DNA of 64,000 nucleotides from Bacteroidales bacterium. GTDB lineage: Bacteria; Bacteroidota; Bacteroidia; Bacteroidales; WCHB1-69. Both the position numbers and the translations under genes were made by a program. Of the stretch, positions 27,869 to 37,643 are shown piece by piece. The number at the start of each line of letters is the position of its first letter. Positions within the stretch are counted from its first letter, which is position 1. Below the pieces are notes generated by a model. It saw nothing but the letters and a program-made list of their open reading frames with translations, did not search any database and was not told the DNA's origin. Where the stretch lies: positions 1 through 64,000 of the forward strand of contig JALNYF010000003.1 in assembly GCA_023229985.1 (NCBI GenBank), in the 5' to 3' direction.

Positions 27869-28357
27869 TTATTTTTTGATGGTAACACTTGCTATCACGG
27901 CAACCCCTTCGCCACTTCCAACAAAACCCATTTGCTCGTTTGTTTTTGCCTTAATGGAAACAACGTCCGGAGTAATCTGCAAAATTGTTGCCAACAAATT
28001 TTGCATCGCCACTTTATACGGAGACAACTTCGGCTTTTCTAAAATAATGGTAATATCTACATTATTCACTACCCAACGATGTTGGTGTAAAAGCATTACT
28101 GTTTTTTCCAAAAGAATGGTACTGTCAATATTTTTAAAGGCGGGATCATTATCGGGGAAATGAGTGCCGATATCTTGGAGAGCAGCTGCGCCCAACAGAG
28201 CGTCGCATAAGGCATGAATAACCACGTCGCCGTCTGAATGAGCAACACAACCTTTGTTAAATGGAATCGGAACACCGGCTAATCGCAAGGGCAAATTGTC
28301 AGCCAAACGATGGGAATCATACCCTAAACCAACCCTAAAATCGACGCTATCTTGCAT
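27869..28357 (-). CDS. ispF: 2-C-methyl-D-erythritol 2,4-cyclodiphosphate synthase
   Basis: A 162-residue IspF of the non-mevalonate isoprenoid pathway. GYDSHRL near 12-18 carries the metal-binding aspartate and histidine; HSDGDVVIHALCDALLGA and DIGTHFPDND are the other signatures. The gene overlaps the end of porV by 11 bases and so is last in the porU-porV-ispF run. The position next to T9SS genes looks like shared transcription, not shared function. Confidence 0.96.
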   Translation of the reverse strand: MQDSVDFRVGLGYDSHRLADNLPLRLAGVPIPFNKGCVAHSDGDVVIHALCDALLGAAALQDIGTHFPDNDPAFKNIDSTILLEKTVMLLHQHRWVVNNVDITIILEKPKLSPYKVAMQNLLATILQITPDVVSIKAKTNEQMGFVGSGEGVAVIASVTIKK

Positions 28358-29597
28358 TCAGTTTTCCTTGTTCTTTGATCTCTTGTTTATCAAAAGAGGC
28401 AAAATCGAAAGTAAGGGTGAAGCGCAAAGTATTTTCCAGCGGGTGATGTTGATCAACAGTGAACAAATAAGCCACATCTAAGCCGAAAACACTATAATGA
28501 AGTCCGGCACCAATGGTAATAAACTGACGGTTTCCTTTATAAGGGCTTTCGAAGAAATATCCGGCTCTAACAGCCAAAAGTTCTCGATAAGTATATTCAA
28601 TACCAACGGAATAATTAATTTCCCGCATTTCTTCTCTGAAACCACCGGGGGCATCTCCAAAAGATTGAAAAATACCTTCAACGACCGAAACATCAGGATT
28701 TTTTCCGCGTGCAATGATGCGATTTCCGGCAGCATCATATACATAATGGTCAGCAGAATCCAATTGATAAACCGGCGGGGTGGGGACTAATAATTTGTTG
28801 ATTTCCGCACCAAACATCAGGGAATTATATTTATCGAAATCCATCGTATAAGAGAGCCCCAATTTAAGATTGGTCGGGAGGAAGTCACGGCGCAATGTAC
28901 CGGACGAATAGGAAATTTTATTTCCGATATTAGAAATATTTAAACCTGCTCTTAAAGTGCTGTTTTCTAATCTTTTTGTTCTGAAATCCTGTTCATAGAA
29001 GAGGGATAAATCGGCTGCACCGGCTAAGCCCGCCTCGGTATCCTGCCCACCTACATTTTGACCCGCAGTCAAATTGGAGTAGATAAAGCGCGGGGTTAAA
29101 GAGATGGAGAGTTCGTCTATCAACTTGCGGGAGTAGCCCAAATCAATCGCAAATTCGTTTGGTTTTTGGTTACCCATCGATTCGCCGTTGATGTCGGTAA
29201 AAGCGATGTCACCCAAAGAGAAATATCTCAAAGAGAAAGAGATAGCATCATTATCTGTTATTTTATAGTAGGAGGAGAGGTATAACAGGTTAATATCGTT
29301 TACCAATTTACGCAGCCATGGGCTATAGGAAATGGAGATGCCAAATATATTGTCGTTAAAGACATATTTTGCCGGATTATGGTGTTGTGAATTGGCATCG
29401 GCAGATGTTGCCACGCCCATATCTCCCATTGCGCCGGCACGTGAGTCCGGAGCCACCAACAAGAAAGGAACTGCAGTCGTAATCGTGTTCAAATAACCGC
29501 GTCCAAGGTAATCATAATTTTTTCCATCAATAGTTTGAGCTAAAAGAGAGTTGCATAAGAGGATGACCACAGCTGACAAACAAAATAATTTCTTCAT
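28347..29597 (-). CDS. porV: T9SS outer-membrane shuttle protein PorV
   Basis: A 416-residue outer-membrane beta-barrel of the FadL-like PorV/LptO family. A signal peptide ends near LLAQ (about residue 21). GAMGDMGVATSADANSQHHN is the signature of PorV proteins, and the remainder alternates amphipathic strands, ending with an aromatic strand. In T9SS, PorV receives cargo from the translocon and hands it to PorU, which removes the sorting domain. It follows porU by 58 bases, the arrangement usual in this phylum. Confidence 0.93.
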   Translation of the reverse strand: MKKLFCLSAVVILLCNSLLAQTIDGKNYDYLGRGYLNTITTAVPFLLVAPDSRAGAMGDMGVATSADANSQHHNPAKYVFNDNIFGISISYSPWLRKLVNDINLLYLSSYYKITDNDAISFSLRYFSLGDIAFTDINGESMGNQKPNEFAIDLGYSRKLIDELSISLTPRFIYSNLTAGQNVGGQDTEAGLAGAADLSLFYEQDFRTKRLENSTLRAGLNISNIGNKISYSSGTLRRDFLPTNLKLGLSYTMDFDKYNSLMFGAEINKLLVPTPPVYQLDSADHYVYDAAGNRIIARGKNPDVSVVEGIFQSFGDAPGGFREEMREINYSVGIEYTYRELLAVRAGYFFESPYKGNRQFITIGAGLHYSVFGLDVAYLFTVDQHHPLENTLRFTLTFDFASFDKQEIKEQGKLNAR

Positions 29598-29655
29598 TCT
29601 AATTATTATTTAGATTTATAAAACGATAGAGTAACGTAATTTTTATATTCTTATT

Positions 29656-32600
29656 TTATAAGATGACAATTTTTTCAATTTTTTCGGCAGATTGTTGATT
29701 GGGGGTTCTCACCTTTAAACGATAAATATAGGTCCCCTTCGCCAACTTATCGCCAAAATCATCGCGGGCATCCCAAGGAATCGGGCTGCTGCGATAACCG
29801 TCTGACAACTCGGAAGTTTCGATGGTTTTTACCAATTTACCGGAAATGGTATAAATCGAAATCATCACATCGAGCATCACGCCGGGTTGGTTATGTTCAA
29901 AGTAGAAAGCGGTTTGCGTCGTAAACGGATTGGGGTAGTTCAAGACGTGGTCAATGGTTAATGCTTCATCGGAAGCAACAGTAAATTCTATCGTTTGTTC
30001 CGAAACATTATTGAGAATATCCCAAGCACGGACTTTAATTTTATGAGTTCCGACTTTCAATTTTTCGTATGGATAACGCACTTGGCCGCAATTAAAACTA
30101 TCGCGCGCGGCTTCGTAATGATTGTTCAAAATAATTTGGGTATTATCATCCATGATGGCGACTAAATCGTGTCCTATGCCGTTTCCGGTCGTATTGATGC
30201 CATATTCGTCCTTCAATTTCACGATTAAAGTAGGTGACTGATTGACAGTGCCGCCGCTGACAAAGTTTTCATCATTCATAAACAATTCAATATCAGGACC
30301 TTTTACATCATTAAAAGATTCATTACTCATACTACCAATCACGGCATCCCCAAAAGCACCGGCAGCTTCAGCAGTACGACTATAGGCATAATAACTAAAT
30401 TTCCCTTTTCCATAAGAATAATTAATATCTTTCGGAATAATAAACGAGAAACGGAATTGTCCGTTTTTTACAGTCACATTTCCTTTAAAAAGAATATTTT
30501 TTTGAACTTCAAATTCAAAATAACTACTGCCCACATCATTTTGCAACGTATTGTTAATCACTTTTTTATCAAATATCGAAGGATACAGACCTCCGGAGAA
30601 ATCGGATAAAATATTTCCAAAATCGTCGGCGATATGTCCAACAATCGTAACACGCGAAAGGGCCTGAAGGGTATCTATTCCGTCGGCGACGGCTTTTCCG
30701 TTAACGGAATCGGTAACGACGTGGTATCTCGGCATAGCCAAACGCATGGAAGGGTCGCCCATTACATATATCATGTTAAGGGTATTGGCGGCACCGCCGG
30801 CAGAATTTTTGGCTACGCGATTTATTTCGCCGATGGTTTTCGGGGTTCCATTATCCTCCATAAAAATATTGGAATAGAAAGCGGTAGCATATTGTTGATT
30901 AGAGCCGGTAAAAGCCACGCGGGAAGTAGTAACCAAACCGGCAGCTCCACCATTGGCGTTCAGGAAGACTAATTCTGCGGGCGAAATCAGCGAGCGGTCA
31001 TACCAACCGAACTCACACGTCAAAGTGATCATCCAAGGCTGATTATATCGATTACTCCATTTTTTGATGTCAGTCAATTCAACAATACGTTCGGTAGCCC
31101 AGCCGTTTTTACCGCCATGCCCCACGTATGCAAACAACAAACAGCCGGCATTCATGCGATGATTGATGGCGGCGGCTGCTTCAGGATAACGTTGTGAAGC
31201 AGAATAAGTTACTTGCTGATACGCATCTAAATAAATTTTATCCAGATTGATATTCGGATTATTTTGACCTGCCAATGTTGCCGCCAAATCAGCTGCCCGA
31301 ATGTGGGTAGTACCGTCTTCATCATCTGCCACGAATGTTGCAACATTCTTCCAATCCCCGAAATTGGAGGTCAAGGGGTGGTCTTCACCCAGTATCTCGG
31401 TTGCGCTGTAATTAATTGACTTATTGACCGCTATTTGCGATTGAGCGAGGGTCGTCACTGGGAAGCGTCCCACCGAAATATCCAAAAAACCGACGCAATT
31501 CTCTCCTTCGTTATCATCTAATAGTGCAAAATAATCATCATTGGAACGAAGACTACTTTCATTGACGGCAGAACTAGTTTGATAATTGGGAACATATAAT
31601 TTACAAGTATTCTCGCGTCCCCGATAATCGTAGGAAGGGCGACCAAACAACAAGAGATATCTTGGATATACACCACCTGATTTATCATAAATCATCTTCA
31701 TATAATCGCGAATGGCAGTAACATCTTGCGCCCCACTTGAAAATTCGTTATAAATCTGCGCCGGGGTCACAATTTTGACCGAAAGGCCATCTTTTTCAGC
31801 ACGAAAAGCGGCGAGCCGTTCCGCTTGAGAATTAAACTCAGGATAAGTAACAATAATCATATCTACCTGACTTGTAGCATGTAAATTTTGATTTTCCACG
31901 CGCCCCACCCTATTCACGGAATAGAAAGCAGCACCATTAAAAGCAACAAAGCGGCGCATAGAATCACTCACGGCATTAAAAGCAAAAGTATTTCCCAATA
32001 AATCACCCTGCATTTGAACCGGTGAAGTCGGGTTTGTCACGTCCCAAACACGCACATTATTAGAAGCATCCGCAATGACATAGCGTGCAACATCGCTATT
32101 TAGCACTAATTCCACATTACAAAATGGAAATTGAGACGCATACATTTGCAACTGTCCCTGCATTTGCCATTCCATATAATTCAAGTAACCAACAGAAGAA
32201 GTAGTTGGTTTACTGTAAGTTAATGTAATATTCATGGTGGTACTGTTAGGAATGAACGTAAAATCGCGTGTCTCAGATTCCACCATGTTGGCACCGGATA
32301 ATGCCGGTATGGAGGCTACCCCCAAAGTCGCGTTATTCAGTGCCACCGTAAAGTTTGATACCCTTGCCGATTGCGCCGCCACCGACAAATTCAGCACTGC
32401 TTGTTGCCCTGTGGAAGGCGGCAAAGCAAATGAATAACTCCGCACGGTTGTTGCATCATAAGCATCTCCCAACCAACATCTTCCTGCCTCTCCAATATTC
32501 AGAATATCCACTTCGTGATAACCATAATGAGTAAACGTATTGACAGTTTGAGCAGGTGCCAATGCCGAATTATCCAAAACGGTAATTCTTTTCTTAATCC

Positions 32601-33480
32601 CCACGCCAGGATCTAAATTGATGAAATAATAGGTATAATCACTGTAAATATTATACTGATGGTTAAAACGATGCGAATTTTGGCTATAGGTCCAAGAATG
32701 AGGACCTTGCGCATAAAAAACGAAATAATCGCCGGCATTAAAAACTTGATCGTTCCCATCAACAATCAAAATGGGCAACTCACACAAATCATCATAACGG
32801 GGGGCATCATTACTCTCGGGAAGCATACCGCCGCCATTTCCGAAAATTGAAATAAGCGAGGAGCTTAGCTGGGAACCGGACGCTCCCATTGCCACTAAAT
32901 CCTCATAAGTAACTTTGAACATGCCCGTTTGCGCCACCCCTACTTTGTACCAACTGCCACTTGCCAACACCGATTGGGCAGCATAAGTCCTATCGGCTTT
33001 TGTTCCCTTCGTTGACAAACGCGGGGATATTGAAATCGTCACATCCATCAACTTTTCATAGCCGCCGGCGCGAGTTTTGCGAATGGGGACAAACGTGAGA
33101 ACAGCGTAATTCTGTTTCTTCTCAACTACCGTTTTCACACTAACGCTCAATTGATGAGCTTGAAAATCGGAAGGAATGAGGGCTTCCTCGTACGAACTCA
33201 TTTTTTCGTAACGCTCTCCCGAAACGGTAACATCATAATCCTCAAAATAGGTTGAAACAGGCATTCTTTCAAAATACATGGGCAATTGCGGGAAATCGGG
33301 CGAGCCAATGGCACCGTCAAAATATAAAAGTTCCTTTTTATCTCCATTTTCCTGCTCAAAAATCAGCGTTTGATTCCACGTAACATTAATTTGTTTTTGA
33401 AAATTTTGAGCCTGAATATCAATAAATTGCAAGAAAAAAACAAAAACAACAGACAAGGCTGCCCCAAAAAACCTATTCAT
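29656..33480 (-). CDS. porU: T9SS C-terminal signal peptidase/sortase PorU
   Basis: A 1274-residue exported protease of the gingipain-like family C25. The start at 33480 gives a signal peptide (MNRFFGAALSVVFVFFLQF); an earlier Met at 33546 adds a less likely leader. The catalytic histidine is H788 in YVGHGG and the nucleophile C822 in TLTCEFGW. After the peptidase part come Ig-like and beta domains and a FlgD-like C-terminal domain (NYPNPF to YIYRLKV). PorU cuts the sorting domain from T9SS cargo and joins cargo to lipopolysaccharide. It would process the subtilase and the giant protein found in this window. Confidence 0.93.
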   Translation of the reverse strand: MNRFFGAALSVVFVFFLQFIDIQAQNFQKQINVTWNQTLIFEQENGDKKELLYFDGAIGSPDFPQLPMYFERMPVSTYFEDYDVTVSGERYEKMSSYEEALIPSDFQAHQLSVSVKTVVEKKQNYAVLTFVPIRKTRAGGYEKLMDVTISISPRLSTKGTKADRTYAAQSVLASGSWYKVGVAQTGMFKVTYEDLVAMGASGSQLSSSLISIFGNGGGMLPESNDAPRYDDLCELPILIVDGNDQVFNAGDYFVFYAQGPHSWTYSQNSHRFNHQYNIYSDYTYYFINLDPGVGIKKRITVLDNSALAPAQTVNTFTHYGYHEVDILNIGEAGRCWLGDAYDATTVRSYSFALPPSTGQQAVLNLSVAAQSARVSNFTVALNNATLGVASIPALSGANMVESETRDFTFIPNSTTMNITLTYSKPTTSSVGYLNYMEWQMQGQLQMYASQFPFCNVELVLNSDVARYVIADASNNVRVWDVTNPTSPVQMQGDLLGNTFAFNAVSDSMRRFVAFNGAAFYSVNRVGRVENQNLHATSQVDMIIVTYPEFNSQAERLAAFRAEKDGLSVKIVTPAQIYNEFSSGAQDVTAIRDYMKMIYDKSGGVYPRYLLLFGRPSYDYRGRENTCKLYVPNYQTSSAVNESSLRSNDDYFALLDDNEGENCVGFLDISVGRFPVTTLAQSQIAVNKSINYSATEILGEDHPLTSNFGDWKNVATFVADDEDGTTHIRAADLAATLAGQNNPNINLDKIYLDAYQQVTYSASQRYPEAAAAINHRMNAGCLLFAYVGHGGKNGWATERIVELTDIKKWSNRYNQPWMITLTCEFGWYDRSLISPAELVFLNANGGAAGLVTTSRVAFTGSNQQYATAFYSNIFMEDNGTPKTIGEINRVAKNSAGGAANTLNMIYVMGDPSMRLAMPRYHVVTDSVNGKAVADGIDTLQALSRVTIVGHIADDFGNILSDFSGGLYPSIFDKKVINNTLQNDVGSSYFEFEVQKNILFKGNVTVKNGQFRFSFIIPKDINYSYGKGKFSYYAYSRTAEAAGAFGDAVIGSMSNESFNDVKGPDIELFMNDENFVSGGTVNQSPTLIVKLKDEYGINTTGNGIGHDLVAIMDDNTQIILNNHYEAARDSFNCGQVRYPYEKLKVGTHKIKVRAWDILNNVSEQTIEFTVASDEALTIDHVLNYPNPFTTQTAFYFEHNQPGVMLDVMISIYTISGKLVKTIETSELSDGYRSSPIPWDARDDFGDKLAKGTYIYRLKVRTPNQQSAEKIEKIVIL

Positions 33481-34007
33481 ACTGCACGATAATAAAATGA
33501 TTAAAACAGTACCATCATAAACGCAAAACAGTTCACAAAATTGCAAAACGAGAATACTTTTTATACAATATCAATGATATGAACCATCATTGCCGCTACA
33601 AAACGCGCGCAACAGAAACGCACAAACATACAAACATCATAAAATTTCCCGTCAACCCGCAGAATAATCAAGAGATCATGCAAAACATTCATAGCGAATA
33701 AATTGTCCGATGACACGTTTGATTCCATACAGGACAGCCATCAAACGTCAATTTGAATAAAATTTATAGTCTGATAATCAATGCTTTATAAAAAATACTA
33801 AAAAAACAGAAGGAAACACCCAAGAAATGCGGAAAAAGTTACGTTAAGAATGAATAATCAAAAGCTCATAATAGCACCCTAAAAAAAATAAAAAGCATAA
33901 AAATAGAAATGTTGATAACTTTTGATAAAAAAAGGCGTAAAGGTAAGAGATAAAGTATTAATTTTGCGACTTGCATTTTGAAGTGAAAAGAACAAACAAT
34001 AAATTCT
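33481..34007. other. Divergent intergenic region between porU and porP
   Basis: More than 500 bases without a supported gene. It separates the diverging porU and porP transcripts and is AT-rich apart from a short ACGCGCGCAAC stretch at about 33605. A -7 box for porP lies at 33959-33966. No clear box for porU was found. It is a plausible site for regulators of T9SS expression, but I see no palindrome that stands out. Confidence 0.4.
33959..33966 (+). promoter_or_regulatory. Promoter -7 box for porP
   Basis: TAATTTTG, a TAnnTTTG match, 41 bases before the porP start codon. Confidence 0.55.
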
Positions 34008-34997
34008 ATGAATAGAAAGATAATATACGTACTAGGAATAATTGCACTCTTGCTCGGAAGCACGAAAGTTTCCGCGCAAGATCCGCATTTTTCGCAGTTT
34101 TATGCAAATCCGCTTTATTTAAATCCCGCTTTTGCAGGCAGCAATGTTTGTCCGCGCGTTACCGCTCATTTTCGTGATCAATGGCCTAACATACATGGCA
34201 CCTACATTACTTATTCTGCATCTTACGATCAACATTTTGATAAAATTGCCGGTGGTATCGGTGTTTTATTGATGGGTGACCGTCAAGGTCAGGGTGTTAT
34301 TAATACGTATGCAGCAAGTTTTATCTATTCTTATAAATTGAAAATATCCAGAAAATTCAATATGCGTTTTGCTTTGCAAGCTACCTATCAACAAAAGAGC
34401 TTGGATTGGAGTAAATTGACTTTCAATGATATGATTGACCCCAAATATGGGTTTGTATATGAAACGAATGAAGTTGCTCCCGCCAAACAATCGAAAGGGG
34501 TTGCGGACTTCTCCGCCGGTTTTATCGGATACACCAATAACTTGTATTTCGGCGTAGCTGCCAACCACGTAACTCGCCCTTACGAAGGATTTATTTCCGT
34601 TACCAGACTCCCCGTTAAATGGACTGCACACTTTGGCGGCTATTTTGATTTAAAACGTAAAAGTAGAAAAAGTCGCTCCTTCGGCGATATCTCCATCAGC
34701 CCGAATATCATTTATCAACATCAACTCGAGTTCCATCAATTAAACTACGGTTTATACCTCAACTATTATCCTTTCGTAGTCGGGACTTGGTTCCGCCAAA
34801 GTTTCAGAAATTCGGACGCCGTTATCTTTATGTTCGGATTACAACACGAAATGATACGCGTGGCTTATTCTTACGATTTAACCGTCTCTAAATTGGCAAA
34901 CTTGTCCGGCGGCTCTCATGAAGTTTCCCTACAATTCTTATTCCCATGTCCGGAAAGAAGAGTGGTGAAAAAAGATCTGAATTGTCCGACATTCTAA
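34008..34997 (+). CDS. porP: T9SS outer-membrane protein PorP (PorP/SprF family)
   Basis: A 329-residue outer-membrane beta-barrel. The signal peptide ends at VSAQ and is followed by DPHFSQFYANPLYLNPAFAG, the signature of the PorP/SprF family. PorP tethers the PorK/PorN ring to the outer membrane, and SprF paralogues serve single adhesins. Because porK follows 67 bases later, this copy is the core PorP and not an adhesin-specific SprF. Confidence 0.92.
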   Translation: MNRKIIYVLGIIALLLGSTKVSAQDPHFSQFYANPLYLNPAFAGSNVCPRVTAHFRDQWPNIHGTYITYSASYDQHFDKIAGGIGVLLMGDRQGQGVINTYAASFIYSYKLKISRKFNMRFALQATYQQKSLDWSKLTFNDMIDPKYGFVYETNEVAPAKQSKGVADFSAGFIGYTNNLYFGVAANHVTRPYEGFISVTRLPVKWTAHFGGYFDLKRKSRKSRSFGDISISPNIIYQHQLEFHQLNYGLYLNYYPFVVGTWFRQSFRNSDAVIFMFGLQHEMIRVAYSYDLTVSKLANLSGGSHEVSLQFLFPCPERRVVKKDLNCPTF

Positions 34998-35064
34998 ACA
35001 AACTATACATAATTATAATATAAATAAAAAATCATCGTTCAACTTATTGAAAAAATCAACAAAA

Positions 35065-36561
35065 ATGAATAGAATAACAAGAATTTCAAGTTTAATACTG
35101 GTAGTAGCTGTTGCGTTATTATTTAATTCATGCAAGAAGGAGTATTCACATACTACCGGTTGGGAATACAACAACGCCGAAAATGGCGGTTTTGAAGTAT
35201 ATCCTTTCGTAGAACAAGCCACCGGTCCCGGACTTATATTGGTAGAAGGCGGTAGATTCGAGTTCGGAAGAGTGGAGCAAGATGTAATGTACGATTGGGG
35301 AAACACCGCACGCAGCGTGACCATTTCCTCATTTTACATGGACGAAACCGAAGTCAGCAACTTAGATTACAGAGAATACCTCTATTGGTTGGAACGCGTA
35401 TTCCTCCCCGCCGACCTGAAAACTGTGGTCGATAACGCTCAACCGGATCCCAATGTTTGGAGAGAAAAATTGTCTTTTGCTGAAACACAAGTAGAATATT
35501 ACTTCAGATATCCCGCTTATGACCACTATCCGGTAGTAGGTGTCAGTTGGCTGCAAGCTGTCAATTATGCCGCTTGGCGTACCGACCGCGTAAACGAACA
35601 AATCTTAGTAGATTTAGGTTTTGTAGATTGGAATCCGGATCCGTCACCTGAATTGTATTTCAACACCGATGCCTATTATACTTACGAATCTTATGAAATG
35701 GAAACCGATAACCGTTTGCAAAACATCTCTACCGGCGACTATAGAAACGTAAAAATGGAAGATGGTATTCTTTTGCCGAAATATAGACTCCCCACCGAAG
35801 CTGAATGGGAATATGCCGCTTACGCTTTAATTGGTAATACATTAGGTGAGAGAGTTTTGGAACGAAAATTATATCCTTGGAATGGTCACTATACCCGTAC
35901 AGACGACAAACGCTACTATGGCGACTTCGTTGCCAATACCAGACGCGGACGCGGCGACCTGATGGGCGTTGCAGGATACTTGAACGATGCTTCCGATATC
36001 CCAGCACCCGTTAATTCATACTGGCCTAACGACTATGGTCTCTACAACATGGGCGGCAATGTGGCAGAATGGGTAATGGACGTTTACAGACAAACCACCC
36101 ACGAAGAAGCCTACGAATTTAACCCGTTCAGAGGTAACTATTATGAAACCAAAAAATTATTGGAAGATGGTACCGTTGAAGATAGAGACAGCGTAGGTAA
36201 AATTCCAATGGTTCCCGTATCTGACTTCAAAAACGACAGAAGACGCAATTACAGACAAGCCGACAATATCAACTATTTAGACGGCGACTGGGCATCTCAA
36301 TTGGAAATGGACGTTTGGAAGAACAACTCCTCAGATGCTACGAATGAGATGTACCCGAAAGATATCAATACTGCCTTCGGATATTCTTTAGTCGGCGACC
36401 ATGCCAGAGTTTACAAAGGCGGCTCTTGGATTGACGAGCAATATTACGCAGCTCCGGGGCAAAGACGTCACTTGGAAGAAGATGAATCAACCAAATACAT
36501 CGGATTCAGATGCGCTATGGCAAGATTGGGAACTCCTTCCGGCGGTGGTGTTACAAGATAA
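35065..36561 (+). CDS. porK: T9SS ring lipoprotein PorK/GldK
   Basis: A 498-residue lipoprotein. The start ATG is at 35065. The signal peptide ends in a lipobox with the acylated cysteine at 23 (LLFNSCKK). The rest is an FGE-sulfatase-like fold, with FYMDETEVSNLDYREYL, YRLPTEAEWEYAA, NMGGNVAEWVMD and VYKGGSWID, as in GldK/PorK. With PorN it builds the large periplasmic ring under the outer membrane. porL, porM and porN, which normally follow, are replaced here by hldD nine bases downstream. Confidence 0.93.
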   Translation: MNRITRISSLILVVAVALLFNSCKKEYSHTTGWEYNNAENGGFEVYPFVEQATGPGLILVEGGRFEFGRVEQDVMYDWGNTARSVTISSFYMDETEVSNLDYREYLYWLERVFLPADLKTVVDNAQPDPNVWREKLSFAETQVEYYFRYPAYDHYPVVGVSWLQAVNYAAWRTDRVNEQILVDLGFVDWNPDPSPELYFNTDAYYTYESYEMETDNRLQNISTGDYRNVKMEDGILLPKYRLPTEAEWEYAAYALIGNTLGERVLERKLYPWNGHYTRTDDKRYYGDFVANTRRGRGDLMGVAGYLNDASDIPAPVNSYWPNDYGLYNMGGNVAEWVMDVYRQTTHEEAYEFNPFRGNYYETKKLLEDGTVEDRDSVGKIPMVPVSDFKNDRRRNYRQADNINYLDGDWASQLEMDVWKNNSSDATNEMYPKDINTAFGYSLVGDHARVYKGGSWIDEQYYAAPGQRRHLEEDESTKYIGFRCAMARLGTPSGGGVTR

Positions 36562-36570
36562 TAACAGAAC

Positions 36571-37536
36571 ATGATTGTAATTACAGGTGCTGCCGGATTT
36601 ATCGGCAGCTGCATGATAACAAAACTCAACGAATCAGGTCACTCCGACCTGATTCTTGTTGATGACTTTACCAAAGAGCATAAAAAGAAAAATTGGATCA
36701 ATAAGAGATATATTGATAAAATCCAACGCGATGTTTTCTACCAATGGGCAAACAACAACGCAAAACACATTGATTTGATTATCCATTTGGGCGCAAGAAC
36801 AGATACCACAGAAATGGATTATAGTATCTTTGAAGAACTCAACGTGGGCTATTCGCAACAGATGTGGAGCTTTGCCACCCAACACGGAATACCCTTATTA
36901 TACGCTTCATCCGCAGCAACTTATGGCGACGGAAAATTCGGATATACGGACGATATGCAGACCATTTCCCAATTGGTTCCCCTGAATCCGTATGGAAAAT
37001 CAAAAAATGAGTTCGACAAATGGCTTCTCAAACAAACTTCCACCCCGCCATTATGGTACGGGTTCAAATTCTTCAATGTTTTTGGTCCTAACGAATATCA
37101 CAAAGGCAGAATGGCATCTGTCATTTTTCACGCCTTTAACCAAATCAACGAAACCGGCAAGGTGCAACTCTTTCGCTCCCATCGCCCCGATTTCGAAGAC
37201 GGGAAACAGAATCGCGACTTTGTCTATGTAAAAGATGTCGTCAATGTGCTCTATTGGTTTAGCAAACATTACAAACAAAGTGGAATATATAATTTGGGAA
37301 CGGGTTTTGCCCGCACATTTTTAGCCTTGACCACCTCCACTTTTAAAGCCATGGGGTTGGAACCAACCATCGAATTTATTGATATTCCCCAAGATATTAG
37401 AGATAAATATCAATATTACACTCAAGCAGACATTCAAAAATTGCGTAAAGTGGGATATAAAAAATCTTTTTACTCATTGGAAAATGGTGTAACTGATTAT
37501 GTATCAAACTATTTGATAAATAGAGACGTTTTCTGA
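36571..37536 (+). CDS. hldD: ADP-L-glycero-D-manno-heptose 6-epimerase
   Basis: A 321-residue short-chain dehydrogenase-type epimerase that makes the heptose donor for lipopolysaccharide core. The NAD-binding GAAGFIGS is at 6-13 and the catalytic YGKSK block near 139. HKGRMASVIFHAF and RDFVYVKDV match HldD closely and separate it from other sugar epimerases. It starts nine bases after porK and shares its operon. T9SS cargo is attached to lipopolysaccharide, so the pairing may be meaningful, but this is inference. Confidence 0.9.
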   Translation: MIVITGAAGFIGSCMITKLNESGHSDLILVDDFTKEHKKKNWINKRYIDKIQRDVFYQWANNNAKHIDLIIHLGARTDTTEMDYSIFEELNVGYSQQMWSFATQHGIPLLYASSAATYGDGKFGYTDDMQTISQLVPLNPYGKSKNEFDKWLLKQTSTPPLWYGFKFFNVFGPNEYHKGRMASVIFHAFNQINETGKVQLFRSHRPDFEDGKQNRDFVYVKDVVNVLYWFSKHYKQSGIYNLGTGFARTFLALTTSTFKAMGLEPTIEFIDIPQDIRDKYQYYTQADIQKLRKVGYKKSFYSLENGVTDYVSNYLINRDVF

Positions 37537-37551
37537 AAACTTTTCTTTATT

Positions 37552-37585
37552 TTTTCAATAAAAATACTTTTTATTGAAAATTTTT
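37552..37585 (+). terminator. Hairpin terminator after hldD
   Basis: TTTTCAATAAAAA and TTTTTATTGAAAA form a perfect 13-pair stem with a three-base loop, followed by TTTTT. It lies 15 bases after hldD and directly abuts the recQ -7 box. Confidence 0.75.
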
Positions 37586-37586
37586 A

Positions 37587-37594
37587 TACTTTTG
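37587..37594 (+). promoter_or_regulatory. Promoter -7 box for recQ
   Basis: TACTTTTG, a TAnnTTTG match, 49 bases before recQ. The upstream element would fall inside the hldD terminator hairpin. Confidence 0.55.
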
Positions 37595-37643
37595 TATTCC
37601 CATTGTGAGGATATGCAGATTTAAGTACTATAAAATTTAGTGT

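Noticed and set aside
33866..34063. 65-codon minus-strand frame upstream of porP
   Set aside because: It covers the porP promoter and signal peptide region, has AT-driven hydrophobic content and no start context.
34008..34997. Reading the PorP-like gene as an adhesin-specific SprF
   Set aside because: The gene is followed directly by porK, the conserved partner of core PorP, and no giant adhesin gene lies beside it.
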